DNA of 64,000 nt from Beutenbergia cavernae DSM 12333 (GTDB taxonomy: Bacteria; Actinomycetota; Actinomycetes; Actinomycetales; Beutenbergiaceae), in the NCBI RefSeq assembly GCF_000023105.1, contig NC_012669.1:1798001-1862000 (forward strand). Direction: 5' to 3'. Positions within the stretch are counted from its first letter, which is position 1, and every line of letters begins with the position of its first letter. The translations under genes and the position numbers were made by a program. Shown here piece after piece: positions 1 to 9,700 of this stretch. The notes under the pieces are model-generated. The model was not told where the DNA came from and searched no databases. It was given only the letters and a program-made list of their open reading frames with translations.

Positions 1-315
1 TTCCTGTTCACCGCCGACGACGCCGTGACGGTCGAGGACGACGCGCGGGCGGCCCTCACCGACGACGCCGGCGCGATCCTCGACGCAGCCGTCGCGGCTC
101 TCGAGGGCGTCGAGCCGTTCGAGGCGCAGCCGATCCAGGACGCGTTGCGCGCCGCGATCGTCGACGGGCTCGGGATCAAGCCCCGAATCGCGTTCACGCC
201 GCTGCGGGTCGCCGTCACGGGTCGCCGGGTGTCGCCGCCGCTGTTCGAGTCGATGGAGATCCTCGGCCGGGACGCGGCGCTCGCGCGGCTGCGGCGGCTC
301 CGGGCGAGCCTGTGA
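1..315 (+). CDS. gltX: Glutamyl-tRNA synthetase, C-terminal fragment
   Basis: This is the last 104 codons of a gene that begins left of the window; frame 1 is open from base 1 to the TGA at 313-315. The translation matches the C-terminal anticodon-binding domain of bacterial GluRS, ending in the typical block IAFTPLRVAVTGRRVSPPLF followed by ESMEILGRD. The enzyme charges tRNA-Glu, and in actinobacteria also mischarges tRNA-Gln for later amidation by GatCAB. It sits about 2.2 kb upstream of tRNA-Gln and tRNA-Glu genes. The next gene starts inside its stop codon (GTGA), implying translational coupling. The catalytic half is not visible here. Confidence 0.93.
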   Translation, partial: FLFTADDAVTVEDDARAALTDDAGAILDAAVAALEGVEPFEAQPIQDALRAAIVDGLGIKPRIAFTPLRVAVTGRRVSPPLFESMEILGRDAALARLRRLRASL

Positions 316-1103
316 CGGCGCCCGACGGCGTGACCGGCGTCCTGTTCGACATCGACGACACGCTCGTCGACACGCGGACCGCGTTCGCCGTCGCGCTGGA
401 CGCCGTCGTCGACGCCTACCTGCCCGGACTGGGCGCCCCCGAACGGGCCGAGGTCCTCGCGATGTGGCGTGCCGACACCGGCCGCTACTACAAGGCCTAC
501 ATTCGTGGCGAGCTCACGCAGACGGCGCAGCGCCACGCCCGTGCCCAGCAGATCCTCGACGCGTTCGGTGGTCCGACGCTCGACGACGCCGGGCTCGCCG
601 CGTGGGACCAGGTGTATCTCGCGGCGTTCGCCGACGGATGGGTGGCCCACCCGGAGGCGGTGGAGGTCGTCGGCCAGCTCCGGGAGGCCGGGATCGCCGT
701 CGGCGCCCTGACGAACGCCACCCGCGAGATGCAGGTGCTCAAGCTCGAGCGCACGGGGTTCTCCGACCTCCCGCTGCTCCTCACGGTGGACGACCTCGGC
801 GTCGGCAAGCCCGACCCGCGCGTGTTCCTCGAGGCGGTGCGGCTTCTCGGCACGAGCCCGGGGGAGACGGTCTACGTCGGGGACGAGCTCGACACCGACG
901 CGTTCGGCGCCCGCGACGCCGGGCTGCGCGGGGTGTGGCTCGACCGCCCAGGAAACCGTCGGGGCGGGCCGCACATCGAGGATCCCGAGCTCGCCGCCGC
1001 CGAGGGCATCCCGGTTCTCGCCTCGCTGGACGAGCTTCCCAGCCTCTTGGGCGTCGCGCCCCGAGCAGACGCCGTGACGCGCGTCAGCCCGCCGACGCGC
1101 TGA
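312..1103 (+). CDS. HAD-superfamily hydrolase
   Basis: A 263-residue protein with all four HAD motifs: motif I FDIDDTLVD at 12-20 (D13 nucleophile, D15 acid/base), motif II LTNAT near 133, motif III lysine in GKPDPR near 166, and motif IV GDELDTD near 190-196. A helical cap fills roughly residues 20-110. It is a soluble phosphatase-like enzyme; the substrate cannot be read from the sequence. The GTG start at 312 overlaps the gltX stop by four bases, so the two genes are probably translationally coupled. The 3' end overlaps the oppositely oriented acetyltransferase gene by 20 bases. Confidence 0.88.
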   Translation: MTAPDGVTGVLFDIDDTLVDTRTAFAVALDAVVDAYLPGLGAPERAEVLAMWRADTGRYYKAYIRGELTQTAQRHARAQQILDAFGGPTLDDAGLAAWDQVYLAAFADGWVAHPEAVEVVGQLREAGIAVGALTNATREMQVLKLERTGFSDLPLLLTVDDLGVGKPDPRVFLEAVRLLGTSPGETVYVGDELDTDAFGARDAGLRGVWLDRPGNRRGGPHIEDPELAAAEGIPVLASLDELPSLLGVAPRADAVTRVSPPTR

Positions 1104-1686
1104 GGTCGAGCCGCACGAGCCACCGCGGCGCCCCGCCCGCGCGCGCCGAGGTCTCCGCCACGCGGACGAAGCCCGCGGCCTCGAACAGCGACATCGTGCC
1201 CATGTAGGCGAAGGCCGAGCTCAGCCGCCGCTCGCCCGGGTCCACCGGGTAGGCCTCGACCACCGGTGCGCCGCGGGAGCGCGCGTAGTCGACGGCGCCG
1301 TCGAGCAGGTGACGGGCCAGGCCGCGCCGTCGGAACCGAGGCCGGACCACCAGGCACACGATGCTCCACACGGGCACGTCGTCGACGGTCGGGATCGTGC
1401 GCGAGTGCGTGAGCCGGTGGTGGCTGGAACGTGGGGCGATCGAGCACCAGCCGGCCGGTTCGCCGTCGACGTACGCGACGACGCCCGGCGGTGTGCCCTC
1501 CTCGGCGTAGCGCCGCAGCCGCGCGCCGCGGTCGGCGCCCCGCAACGCATGGTTCTCCGCGTTCGGCAGGCGCATGCTGAGGCACCAGCAGGTCGGCACG
1601 TCAGGGGAGCGCGGCGCGAGGACGGCTGCGACGTCGTCGAACCGCTCCGGCGTCGCCGGATGCACCTCGATCAGCCTCGGCTCCAC
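1084..1686 (-). CDS. GNAT-family N-acetyltransferase
   Basis: A 200-residue protein with the GNAT acetyl-CoA binding signature RRRGLARHLL at 119-128 after a hydrophobic beta strand (VPVWSIVCLVV), and a C-terminal FEAAGFVRV strand typical of the fold. Two cysteines in TCWC (residues 32-35) recur in one actinobacterial subgroup of these proteins. The GTG start at 1686 has a GAGG ribosome binding site seven bases upstream. It runs convergent to the HAD gene, overlapping by 20 bases, and lies five bases after the next leftward gene, with which it probably forms an operon. The acyl acceptor is unknown. Confidence 0.85.
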   Translation of the reverse strand: MEPRLIEVHPATPERFDDVAAVLAPRSPDVPTCWCLSMRLPNAENHALRGADRGARLRRYAEEGTPPGVVAYVDGEPAGWCSIAPRSSHHRLTHSRTIPTVDDVPVWSIVCLVVRPRFRRRGLARHLLDGAVDYARSRGAPVVEAYPVDPGERRLSSAFAYMGTMSLFEAAGFVRVAETSARAGGAPRWLVRLDLSASAG

Positions 1687-1690
1687 GGCG

Positions 1691-2308
1691 TCACCTCACG
1701 TTCGCGTCCCAGTTCCACGACGTCCGGCGCGCCTGACCGGGCAGCTCGCCCCGTCCGGTGGCCCACACCAGCGTCGCACCGGCCTCTCCAGGAGCGGGCG
1801 GCGCGACGTCCGGGAACAGGCGGGCGAGCACCCCGGCGGCCAGGTTCTCGGGCAGAGCCGGTGGGGCCCCGTCCAGACCGTTGAGCACGTCCCAGCCGTG
1901 GACGACCGTCTCGATCACGGCCATGGCGGCCCAGCCCGCGGCGTCGGCGAGCCCGCGCGGGTGCCGGGCCCGCGCCGTCGGGGGCGCGACGGCGACCGCC
2001 GCGGCCATGACCGCCCCGGCAGCGACGAGCGTGTCCGCGATGCCGTCGACCCCCACGCCGGGGTCGACGCGCATGACGTCGAAGCCGCCGTCAGCGGCGA
2101 CGAGCGGCAGGTAGTCGCGCTGCGCCCACGCCGTCCCTGCGCCTCCGAGCTGGAGCGCGTACGCGAGGAGGTCGTCGAGGACGTGGTCGAGAGTCTGCCG
2201 GCACGACCAGTCCACCGGGCCGGCGGGCACGGACAGGTCGGCGTCGGGACGGGAGCGGATCGCCTCGGCGAGCCAGCGGGAGGCGTCGCGCACGTCGTCG
2301 GGTGTCAT
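1691..2308 (-). CDS. Mycothiol-dependent-maleylpyruvate-isomerase-like (DinB fold) protein
   Basis: A 205-residue protein of the TIGR03086/MDMPI N-terminal type, a DinB-like four-helix metal-binding fold found in mycothiol-using actinobacteria. The N-terminal helix carries DWSCRQTLDHVLDDLL (residues 33-48, metal-ligand candidate H42) and a later helix carries ETVVHGWDVL (E133, H137). The reaction is unknown; relatives are thiol-dependent isomerases or S-transferases, or are uncharacterised. The ATG at 2308 was chosen because the protein then begins right before the first helix; a start at 2338 in the same frame adds ten residues without homology support. It probably shares an operon with the downstream acetyltransferase gene. 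Confidence 0.78.
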   Translation of the reverse strand: MTPDDVRDASRWLAEAIRSRPDADLSVPAGPVDWSCRQTLDHVLDDLLAYALQLGGAGTAWAQRDYLPLVAADGGFDVMRVDPGVGVDGIADTLVAAGAVMAAAVAVAPPTARARHPRGLADAAGWAAMAVIETVVHGWDVLNGLDGAPPALPENLAAGVLARLFPDVAPPAPGEAGATLVWATGRGELPGQARRTSWNWDANVR

Positions 2309-2384
2309 GCCACCCACCGTGCCATGCCGTTCCGACACGCGAGCGAGGTCGGGTGCGGGGCCGCGCTCCGGGCGTCGTGGCGGT

Positions 2385-2413
2385 TTGGAGCGCCCCGTGC
2401 GCTCGGGTAGAGT
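2385..2413 (+). promoter_or_regulatory. Sigma70-type promoter for tRNA-Gln
   Basis: A -35-like TTGGAG at 2385-2390 and a -10-like TAGAGT at 2408-2413 are separated by 17 bases, ideal housekeeping-sigma spacing. The predicted transcript would start near 2420, about 60 bases before the mature tRNA-Gln. Confidence 0.6.
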
Positions 2414-2482
2414 GCTCCGTCGGTAGATCGCCCGTCCGGAGCCGCGTCAGCGGACCCGAGAACGTCGAGCGAGATACCCCCA

Positions 2483-2554
2483 TGGGGTATGGTGTAATTG
2501 GCAGCACGACTGATTCTGGTTCAGTTAGTCTAGGTTCGAGTCCTGGTACCCCAG
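2483..2554 (+). tRNA. tRNA-Gln (CTG anticodon)
   Basis: A 72-base cloverleaf. The acceptor stem TGGGGTA (2483-2489) pairs with TACCCCA (2547-2553), with discriminator G2554. The anticodon arm is ACTGA, loop TTCTGGT, TCAGT, giving anticodon CTG for CAG codons. The T-arm is TAGG-TTCGAGT-CCTG. The 3' CCA is not encoded. It is followed 74 bases later by tRNA-Glu. Confidence 0.95.
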
Positions 2555-2602
2555 CGGTGGAGATGTCCGCGTTCGGTGTGCGGACGCACCCGGCACCTCG
2601 GG

Positions 2603-2608
2603 TAGACT
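2603..2608 (+). promoter_or_regulatory. Candidate -10 element for tRNA-Glu
   Basis: TAGACT lies 21 bases upstream of the tRNA-Glu 5' end. No convincing -35 is present at the right distance, so this may be a weak second promoter within a Gln-Glu tRNA transcript. Confidence 0.35.
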
Positions 2609-2628
2609 CCTCCAGGCATCTGCCGCAC

Positions 2629-2701
2629 GGCCCCGTCGTCTAGTGGCCTAGGACGCCGCCCTCTCAAGGCGGTAGCGCCGGTTCGAATCCGGTCGGGGCT
2701 A
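2629..2701 (+). tRNA. tRNA-Glu (CTC anticodon)
   Basis: A 73-base cloverleaf. The acceptor stem GGCCCCG (2629-2635) pairs with CGGGGCT (2694-2700) with a terminal G-U pair; the discriminator is A2701. The anticodon arm is CCGCC, loop CTCTCAA, GGCGG, giving anticodon CTC for GAG codons, the dominant Glu codon in this GC-rich genome. The T-arm contains GGTTCGAATCC. The CCA end is not encoded. A strong terminator follows directly. Confidence 0.95.
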
Positions 2702-2706
2702 CATCG

Positions 2707-2746
2707 AACGCCCCTCACCAGTGGAAACGCTGGTGAGGGGCGTTTT
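2707..2746 (+). terminator. Rho-independent terminator of the tRNA pair
   Basis: A perfect 15-bp stem, AACGCCCCTCACCAG (2707-2721) against CTGGTGAGGGGCGTT (2730-2744), with an 8-base loop and ending in TTTT. It begins five bases after tRNA-Glu. It could also end the leftward-convergent GNAT transcript, whose stop is at 2750. Confidence 0.9.
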
Positions 2747-2749
2747 CCG

Positions 2750-3568
2750 TCATTCACCGGAGGCGCGGGGTCCCCTGCGCCACTCGTACGGCGTCGTCGT
2801 CGACACCTTGACGAACCCGGAACGTTCGAGGATGGGCCGCGAGTACTCCGTCGAGTCGCTGTTGATGAGGGTCTTGCCCGCGGCGAGCGCCGACCGCGCC
2901 CGGGCCGCCGTCAACGCCCGGTAGATGCCCTGGCCGCGCCACTCGGGCAGGGTCGAACCGCCCCAGATGCCGGCGAACTCCGTGCCGGCGACCGGCTCCA
3001 GCCGCCCGGTGCTCACGACCGTCCCGCCGTGCTCGGCCACCCAGAGCTCCGTCGTGGGGTCGATCGTGAGCCGACGCAGCATCGCGGCGGTCATGTCCGC
3101 GGCCATGTGCGTGCCGAACGCGACGTCGGCCGCCTCGCACATGGCCCGCACGTCGGCCTCCCGACTGACACGGCGCAGCGTGACGCCGTCGGGAAGGGGC
3201 GTGTCGACGGCGAGGTGGCGCGCCTCCCCGATCATGATCGATTCCGGCTCGTCCATGACGAACCCGTTCGCCAGGAGCACGTCGTGCAGCCCGGGGGCGT
3301 GGTCGTGGCCCCGGGTCTTCCACTCGACGCGCGTGATCCGGGCATCCGCCACGTAGTGAGCCAGAGCATCGGCGACGAGCACCGCGACGCCGGCCTCGTC
3401 GGCCCCGCCCAGGTCCGGGTAGGTGACGAACCCGCGCCCGCCGGTGTAGGTGGCGAGCCGCAGAGGCCCGAGCCAGGTCACGGAGGCGGCGCTGAGCGCC
3501 TCGGCGGCGTCGCCGCGGAGCTGGTCGTCGTAGGCGGCGAGAAGCTGGGCGGTCGTGGTGAGGGTCAC
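2750..3568 (-). CDS. GNAT-family N-acetyltransferase (two-part)
   Basis: A 272-residue protein. The C-terminal half is a clear GNAT domain with acetyl-CoA motif EWRGQGIYRALT at 209-220 and a terminal LERSGFVKVSTTTPYEW block. The N-terminal 115 residues look like a degenerate GNAT-like or cap domain (TWLGPLRLATYTGGRGFVTY), as in other tandem actinobacterial GNAT proteins. The GTG at 3568 is chosen because the homologous-looking sequence starts at VTLTTTAQLL; the open frame runs far upstream only because of high GC. It is divergent from the AddB-like gene, with 84 bases between. The substrate is unknown. Confidence 0.82.
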   Translation of the reverse strand: MTLTTTAQLLAAYDDQLRGDAAEALSAASVTWLGPLRLATYTGGRGFVTYPDLGGADEAGVAVLVADALAHYVADARITRVEWKTRGHDHAPGLHDVLLANGFVMDEPESIMIGEARHLAVDTPLPDGVTLRRVSREADVRAMCEAADVAFGTHMAADMTAAMLRRLTIDPTTELWVAEHGGTVVSTGRLEPVAGTEFAGIWGGSTLPEWRGQGIYRALTAARARSALAAGKTLINSDSTEYSRPILERSGFVKVSTTTPYEWRRGPRASGE

Positions 3569-3639
3569 CGGGGCGACGGTTCCCGCTCGGGCTCCCTCGG
3601 GCAAGCGGTTATCGCGAGCGGGACGTCCCAGGCGCCCGC

Positions 3640-3653
3640 TACGGTCCCTCTCG
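3640..3653 (+). promoter_or_regulatory. Leaderless promoter -10 for the addB-like gene
   Basis: TACGGT at 3640-3645 is followed after seven bases by GTG at 3653. That spacing would place transcription start on or next to the start codon. No Shine-Dalgarno precedes this GTG. Confidence 0.45.
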
Positions 3654-6600
3654 TGGGGAGCGTGCGGGTGACGACGGCGGCGTCCGGCCGTCCCGCCCTC
3701 GACGCGCTCCGGGACGCGGTGCGCGAGGCGAAGGCGGGCGACCCGCTCGCCGCGGTCACCGTGGTCGTCCCGGACAACCTCACCGGCGTCGTCGCGCGTC
3801 GCGCGCTCGCCGCAGGGCTCGACGGCGACGACGCCCGGCGCACCCCCGGCGTCGCCGGCCTCGTGCTCACCACCCTGCCGCGCCTCGCAGAGACGCTCGT
3901 CGCGGCCCACCTGCATCCCCGGGTCCCGGCCACCCGCACCGTCGTCGCCGCGCACTGGCGCGCGATCCTCCGGGAGGAGCCCGGGCGGTTCGGCCGGGTG
4001 GCCGAGCATCCGGCCACGGTCCGCGCCCTCGTGCGGGCGCACACCGAGCTGCGCGACGCCGGCGACGAGGGGCTGGACGCCATCGCGGCGAGCGGCCTCC
4101 TGGCGGCCGACCTCGTCCGCCTGCACCGCACCGTCGCCGCGCGCCTCGCCACGCGCTGGTACGACGAGACCGACCTGCTCCGGGCCGCGGCCGCCCGGCT
4201 GCGCGGGACGCACGGCGACCTGCCCGCCACGGGCGGGAACGCCGTCGTCGTCCACGTGCCCGGGCGCCTCGCCCACGCCGAACGCGAGCTGCTCGCCGCG
4301 CTCGCCGACGCGCGGCCGCTGCACGCGGTCGTCGCGCTCACCGGTGTGCGGCGCGCGGACGAGGAGGTGGTGCGCGGCCTGGCCGAGGCCGGCGTGGAGG
4401 TGCCGCAGGAGCGGGCCGACGACGGCGCCCGGCTCGGTCCTGCGCCGCCCGTCGCCACGTACGTGCGGCACGCCTCCGACGCCGACGACGAGGTGCGGCT
4501 GGTCGCACGCGAGCTCGTCGCCACCCTGGAGACGGTGCCGGCGCACCGCGCGGCCGTCCTCTACGCCGGCGCGTCGCCGTACGCGCGACTGCTGCACGAG
4601 CGCCTCGAGACGGTCGGGATCCGCGTCAACGGGCCCGGCGTCCGAGGAGTGGCGGAGCGGGCGATCACCCGGTCGTTCCTCGCACTGCTGCGGCTGCCCC
4701 AGGCGCGCTTCGCCCGCGCCGACGTGTTCCGGGCGCTCGCCGACGCACCCGTGCGCACGAGCGACGGCTCGCCGGTGCCCGTCGCGCGCTGGGAGCAGGT
4801 GTCGCGGCTCGCGGCGGTCGTCGAGGGCACGGACTGGGACGCCAGGCTGCGGGACTGGGCGGCGCGGCAGCACCGGGTGGCCGAGACGGAGCGCGCGGCG
4901 GACGACCCCCGCCCCGCCGTGCTCGAGGCCGCGGACCGCGACGTCGAGACGGCCGAGGCGATGCGGCGCGAGATCGGTGCCCTGATCGCCGACGTGACCC
5001 GGGGGACGGAGCTTCGCACGTGGCGCGAGCTCGCGGCCTGGGCGCTCGACCTGCTCGCGGCGAGGTACGGCGAGTCGGACGACCTGCGCCGTCTGCCGCC
5101 CGAGGAGCAGTACGCGGCGGCGGCACTGACCTCCGCCCTGCGCGGGCTCGAGGTGCTCGACGACGTCGACCCCGTGGCCGATCTCTCCACGGCCGTGGAG
5201 GCGATCGAGCTCGAGCTGGAACGCGCCGTGCCACGCGTCGGGCGGTTCGGCGAGGGCGTGTACGTCGGCCCGCTCGGCGAGGTGGCGGGACTGGACGCGG
5301 ACGTCGTCTTCGTCGTCGGGCTGGCGGAGGACGCCTATCCTGGGCGGCTGCGTGCCGACGCCCTGCTCGGCGCGGACGCGCGAGCCGCGACGGACCGGCT
5401 GGCCCCGGCGCGCACGTGGATCGACGACCGGCACCGCGCGCTCCTGGGCGCGTTCGCCGCGGCGCCGCGCGTCGTCGCGACGTTCCCGCGGGGCGACCTG
5501 CGGCGCAGCACGGAGCGCCTGCCCACGCGATGGCTGCTGCCAACGCTCCGCGCGCTCGCGAGCGACCGCGACCTCGCGGTCACGGACTGGGACACGATCC
5601 GCTCGCCGCACCTGACCGGCTCCCCGTCGTTCGCCACCGAGCTGACGACGACACCGCTGCCCGCCGACGAGCAGGAGTGGCGCGTGCGCGCGGCGAGCGC
5701 GGGCGCCCTGGTGCCCGACGCCGTCGTCGACGCCGCCCGGGACCTGCTGGCGGGGCGACGCGGGCCGGGCCTCAGCCGCTACGACGGCGACCTGTCCGCC
5801 TCCGCCGGGCTCCCGGACCACGCCACGGGCACGCCCGTGGTCTCGCCCACGTCGCTCGAGTCGTTCGCGGAGTGCCCCCACGCGTGGTTCGTGCAGCGGC
5901 TGCTCCGCGTGCAGCCGCTCGAGCTGCCGGAGGAGACGGTGACGATCTCCCCGCTCGAGATCGGCACGCTCGTGCACGCCTGTCTGGACCGCCTGGTGCG
6001 CACGTCGGAGGCGCTGCCGGCCAATGGCGCGCCCTGGTCGGCCGCGGACCGCGCCCGCCTCGCGGAGATCTTCGACACAAAGGCCCGCGAGGCGGCGCGG
6101 CGCGGCGCGACCGGCCACGCACGGCTGTGGGAGGTGGAGCGCGAGGCGCTGCTGCGCGACCTGGGGCGCATGCTGGACGACGACGACGCGTGGCGCGCGT
6201 CGCGCGGAGCCACCGTGCTCGCGAGCGAGCTGACGTTCGGCACGGACGGCGCCGAGCCGGTGCGCGTCGCGGTGCCGGGCGGCGCCGTCGCCCTGCGCGG
6301 CAGCGCGGACAAGGTGGACCGCGCGGGGGACGGCACGCTGATCGTCACCGACGTCAAGACCGGCAGCACGCGCCGCTACGAGGAGATCGAGGACGACCCG
6401 GTGGCGCACGGCACGCGCCTCCAGCTGCCTGTGTACGCGCACGCGGCCCGCGCGGCGTTCGGCGCCGGAAGCGCGGGTCGTGCGGAGGCCCTGTACTGGT
6501 TCGTGCGGAAGAACGCGGGCCGGCGCATCGCCGTGACTCTCGACGCCGACCTCGAGGCCCGTTTCGCGACGACCCTGGGCACACTCACCGCGTCCATCTC

Positions 6601-6799
6601 GCGCGGGTGGTTCCCCGCGATCGCGCCCGACAAGCCGGACTTCGCGTGGGTGCAGTGCCCCTACTGCAACCCGGACGGGCTCGGTCACTCCGAGACGCGC
6701 GAGCGGTGGGAACGGCAGCGCCGCGACCCCCGGCTCGCGCCCCTCGTGGCCCTCGTCGACCCCGCCGCCCTCGCCGAGCCGGGGGAGGGGAGCCCATGA
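3653..6799 (+). CDS. AddB-like PD-(D/E)XK nuclease / inactive helicase subunit
   Basis: A 1048-residue protein paired with a UvrD-type helicase, resembling AddB of AddAB-type recombination nucleases. The N-terminal region has helicase-like fold segments (DADVVFVVGLAEDAYPGRL) but no Walker A motif, so motor activity is probably lost. The C-terminal RecB-family nuclease has GSADKVDRAGDGTLIVTDVK, with the aspartate and lysine of the active site near D900 and K902. Cysteines at 741 (ECPHAWF) and 1002/1005 (QCPYCNPDG) fit an iron-sulfur staple as in AddB, though only three of the four ligands are obvious. The likely role is processing of double-strand DNA ends. The start at 3653 is leaderless-type; GTG 3668 with GGGGAG seven bases upstream is an alternative. 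The stop overlaps the next start (ATGA). Confidence 0.82.
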   Translation: MGSVRVTTAASGRPALDALRDAVREAKAGDPLAAVTVVVPDNLTGVVARRALAAGLDGDDARRTPGVAGLVLTTLPRLAETLVAAHLHPRVPATRTVVAAHWRAILREEPGRFGRVAEHPATVRALVRAHTELRDAGDEGLDAIAASGLLAADLVRLHRTVAARLATRWYDETDLLRAAAARLRGTHGDLPATGGNAVVVHVPGRLAHAERELLAALADARPLHAVVALTGVRRADEEVVRGLAEAGVEVPQERADDGARLGPAPPVATYVRHASDADDEVRLVARELVATLETVPAHRAAVLYAGASPYARLLHERLETVGIRVNGPGVRGVAERAITRSFLALLRLPQARFARADVFRALADAPVRTSDGSPVPVARWEQVSRLAAVVEGTDWDARLRDWAARQHRVAETERAADDPRPAVLEAADRDVETAEAMRREIGALIADVTRGTELRTWRELAAWALDLLAARYGESDDLRRLPPEEQYAAAALTSALRGLEVLDDVDPVADLSTAVEAIELELERAVPRVGRFGEGVYVGPLGEVAGLDADVVFVVGLAEDAYPGRLRADALLGADARAATDRLAPARTWIDDRHRALLGAFAAAPRVVATFPRGDLRRSTERLPTRWLLPTLRALASDRDLAVTDWDTIRSPHLTGSPSFATELTTTPLPADEQEWRVRAASAGALVPDAVVDAARDLLAGRRGPGLSRYDGDLSASAGLPDHATGTPVVSPTSLESFAECPHAWFVQRLLRVQPLELPEETVTISPLEIGTLVHACLDRLVRTSEALPANGAPWSAADRARLAEIFDTKAREAARRGATGHARLWEVEREALLRDLGRMLDDDDAWRASRGATVLASELTFGTDGAEPVRVAVPGGAVALRGSADKVDRAGDGTLIVTDVKTGSTRRYEEIEDDPVAHGTRLQLPVYAHAARAAFGAGSAGRAEALYWFVRKNAGRRIAVTLDADLEARFATTLGTLTASISRGWFPAIAPDKPDFAWVQCPYCNPDGLGHSETRERWERQRRDPRLAPLVALVDPAALAEPGEGSP

Positions 6800-9700
6800 C
6801 GCTCGTCGACGACGCCGCCCGCTCGCGGATCGCCACCGACACGTCGTCCTCGCTGTTCGTCGAGGCCGGCGCCGGCTCCGGCAAGACCCGCTCGCTCGTG
6901 GAGCGCGTGGGCACGCTCGTGATGGACGACGGCGTCCCGCTGGCCCAGATCGCGGCCATCACGTTCACGGAGAAGGCCGGCGCGGAGCTGCGCGACCGGC
7001 TCCGGGGGGAGTTCGAGCGCGTGTGGCGGCGGGCGCGGCCGGGCGGACCGCAGGAGGATCCCGCCCGCTCGTCCCTGGCCGAACGGGCGCTCGAGGACCT
7101 CGACGGCGCCGCGATCGGCACGCTCCACTCGTTCGCGCAGCGGATCCTCGCCCGGCACCCGGTCGAGGCGGGTCTGCCGCCCCTGATCGAGGTGAGCGAC
7201 GAGGTCGCGTCCGGTGTCGCGTTCGACGAGCGGTGGTCGGTGCTCCAGCGCGAGCTGCTCGACGACGAGGAGATGGCGCCCCGCCTGCTGCTCGCGATGG
7301 CGGCGGGCGTGACGTTCGACCACCTGCGCTCGCTCGCGCGCGCGTTCGGCGCGGACTGGGACCTCATCGAGGGCCACGTCCTGCGCGGCGCGAGCAACGA
7401 CAGCGCCCTCCCGGACGCCGCGCCGCTCGTGGACGAGGCGCAGGCGCTCGCCGCGCGTGCCGCGGAGTGCACGGACCCGGACGACAAGCTGCTCACCAGG
7501 CTCTCCGAGATCCGGGCGTGGGCGCAGGTGCTCGCGGCCGCCGACGGCGATCCCCGCCGCACGTACGCGGCGCTCGTCGCGCTGGGGGAGCCGAGGTTCG
7601 GGCGGGTCGGGCGCAAGACGAGCTGGCCGGACGTCGACGCGGTGCGGGCCGCGTGCACCGCCCTCGTGGAGCACGTGAGCGCCGCCGCTGCCGCGTTCGC
7701 GGATGCCGCGGTCCGTCCGCTCGCCCGGTGGATCGCCGCACGCGTGGTGCGCGACGCACGCGCCCGCGCCGCCGAGGGCGCCCTGGAGTTCCACGACCTG
7801 CTCGTCCTCGCCCGCGACCTGCTCCGGACCCGCGAGGACGTGCGCAGCTCGCTCCAGGCGGCCTACCCACGTCTGCTCCTCGACGAGTTCCAGGACACCG
7901 ACCCGATCCAGGTCGAGCTGGCGGTGCGCATCGCTGCCGGGGCCGAGGGCGGCGCCGGGGACTGGCACGACGTGCGCGTCCCGCCGGGGTCGCTCTTCGT
8001 CGTCGGCGACCCGAAGCAGTCGATCTACCGGTTCCGGCGCGCCGACATCCGCACGTTCCTCGACGTGCGCACGTGGCTCGGCGACGTGTGCTCGCTCACC
8101 ACGAACTTCCGGTCGGCCGCGCCCGTTCTCGCCTGGGTCAACGCGACGTTCGGGGAGCTCATCCAGCCGGTCGACGGCGCCCAGCCCGCCTACGAGCCGC
8201 TGGACGCGGTGCGGCCCCCGGTGGGGGTCGGTCCGGCGGTGACGGTGCTCGGCGCCCAGCCGCACCAGGACCTGCCCCGCGCGAGCGCCGCGCTGCTGCG
8301 CGAGCGCGAGGCGGCCGACGTCGCGGCGGTGCTGCTGCGCGCGGCCGGCCAGGGCTGGACGGTCCACGATCCGCGCGGCGGCGAGGAGCGGGAGCTGCGG
8401 TGGGGGGACGTGGCGGTCCTCGTTCCCGCGCGGACGTCGCTGCCGTTCCTCGTCGAGGCGCTCGACGCCGCCGGGATCCCGTACCGGGCCGAGTCGAGCT
8501 CGCTCGTGTACTCCGCGACCGAGGTTCGCGCCCTCATGGCCGCCGCACGGGCGATCGCCGACCCCGGCGACCAGTTCTCCGTGGTCACCGCGCTGCGCTC
8601 GCAGGTCTACGGGTGCGGCGACGACGACCTGTGGTCGTGGAAGCGTGACGGCGGTTCGTTCCACCTGCTCGCGCCGGCCGACGAGGACCGAGCCGACCAC
8701 CCGGTCGCACAGGGGCTCGCCCACCTGCGCACGGTGCACCGGTGGGCGCGCTGGGCGACGCCGAGCGAGGTCCTCGCGCGGGTCGCCGCCGACCGCCGCA
8801 TGTTCGAGGTCCCGGCCGACGCACCCGCGCACGCGCGCGACGTCTGGCGCCGGCTCCGCTTCGTGCTGGACCAGGCCCGCGCCTGGAGCGAGGTCTCCCA
8901 CGGCGGGCTCCGGGCCTACCTGGCGTGGGCGGCGCGGCAGGCCGACGAGTCCTCCCGGGTGGCGGAGGCGATCCTCCCGGAGACGGACGTCGACGCGGTG
9001 CGGATCATGACGATCCACGCGGCGAAGGGGCTCGAGTTCCCGCTCGTCGTGCTGTCCGGGCTCACGTCGCAGCAGCGTCGGGCGAGCGGCGTGCGCCTCC
9101 TGTGGACCGACGACGGGTACGCGGTGCGGCTGCGGCAGTCCGTGCAGACGAACGACTTCACCGCCGCGGCCCCGCTCGACGAGCAGATGGACGACCACGA
9201 GCGCCGCCGCCTGCTCTACGTCGGTGCGACTCGGGCGCGCGACCATCTCGTCGTGTCGCTGCACCGTGGGCCGACGGCGGCCGCCACCCACGCGAGGCTG
9301 CTGGCCGACGCGGGCGGGAGCGGCGCGGGAGCGCACGCGTTCACCGCGGCCGACGACGGCGCTGCTCGCCCCGAGCGCGCGGCGGCACCTGCCGCTCCCG
9401 ACCACGCGGCGTGGGCGGGCCGCCTCGAGGCGGCCCGCGCGGCGTCCCGCCGGGTCGCGACGCACAGCGCGTCGGGCCTCGAGGGGACGGAGCCCGAGGT
9501 CGTCTTCGCGCACTCCGCGACGGGACGCGCGAACGCGGGGGACGCCGTCGTCGATCCCGGAGGAGGGGAGGGCGACGCGCTCCCGGGCAGCGCGAAGGGT
9601 CCGCGCGACCTCGCCCTGCCACCGTGGTCGAAGGGCAGGTACGGGACGGCGATCGGGCGGGCCGTGCACGGCGTGCTGCAGGCCGTGGACCTCCGCGTCC

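Noticed and set aside
2750-6688. A very long leftward frame extending the GNAT gene through the addB-like gene
   Set aside because: Only the part from 3568 leftward has protein-like sequence; the rest is an antisense shadow of the addB-like gene.
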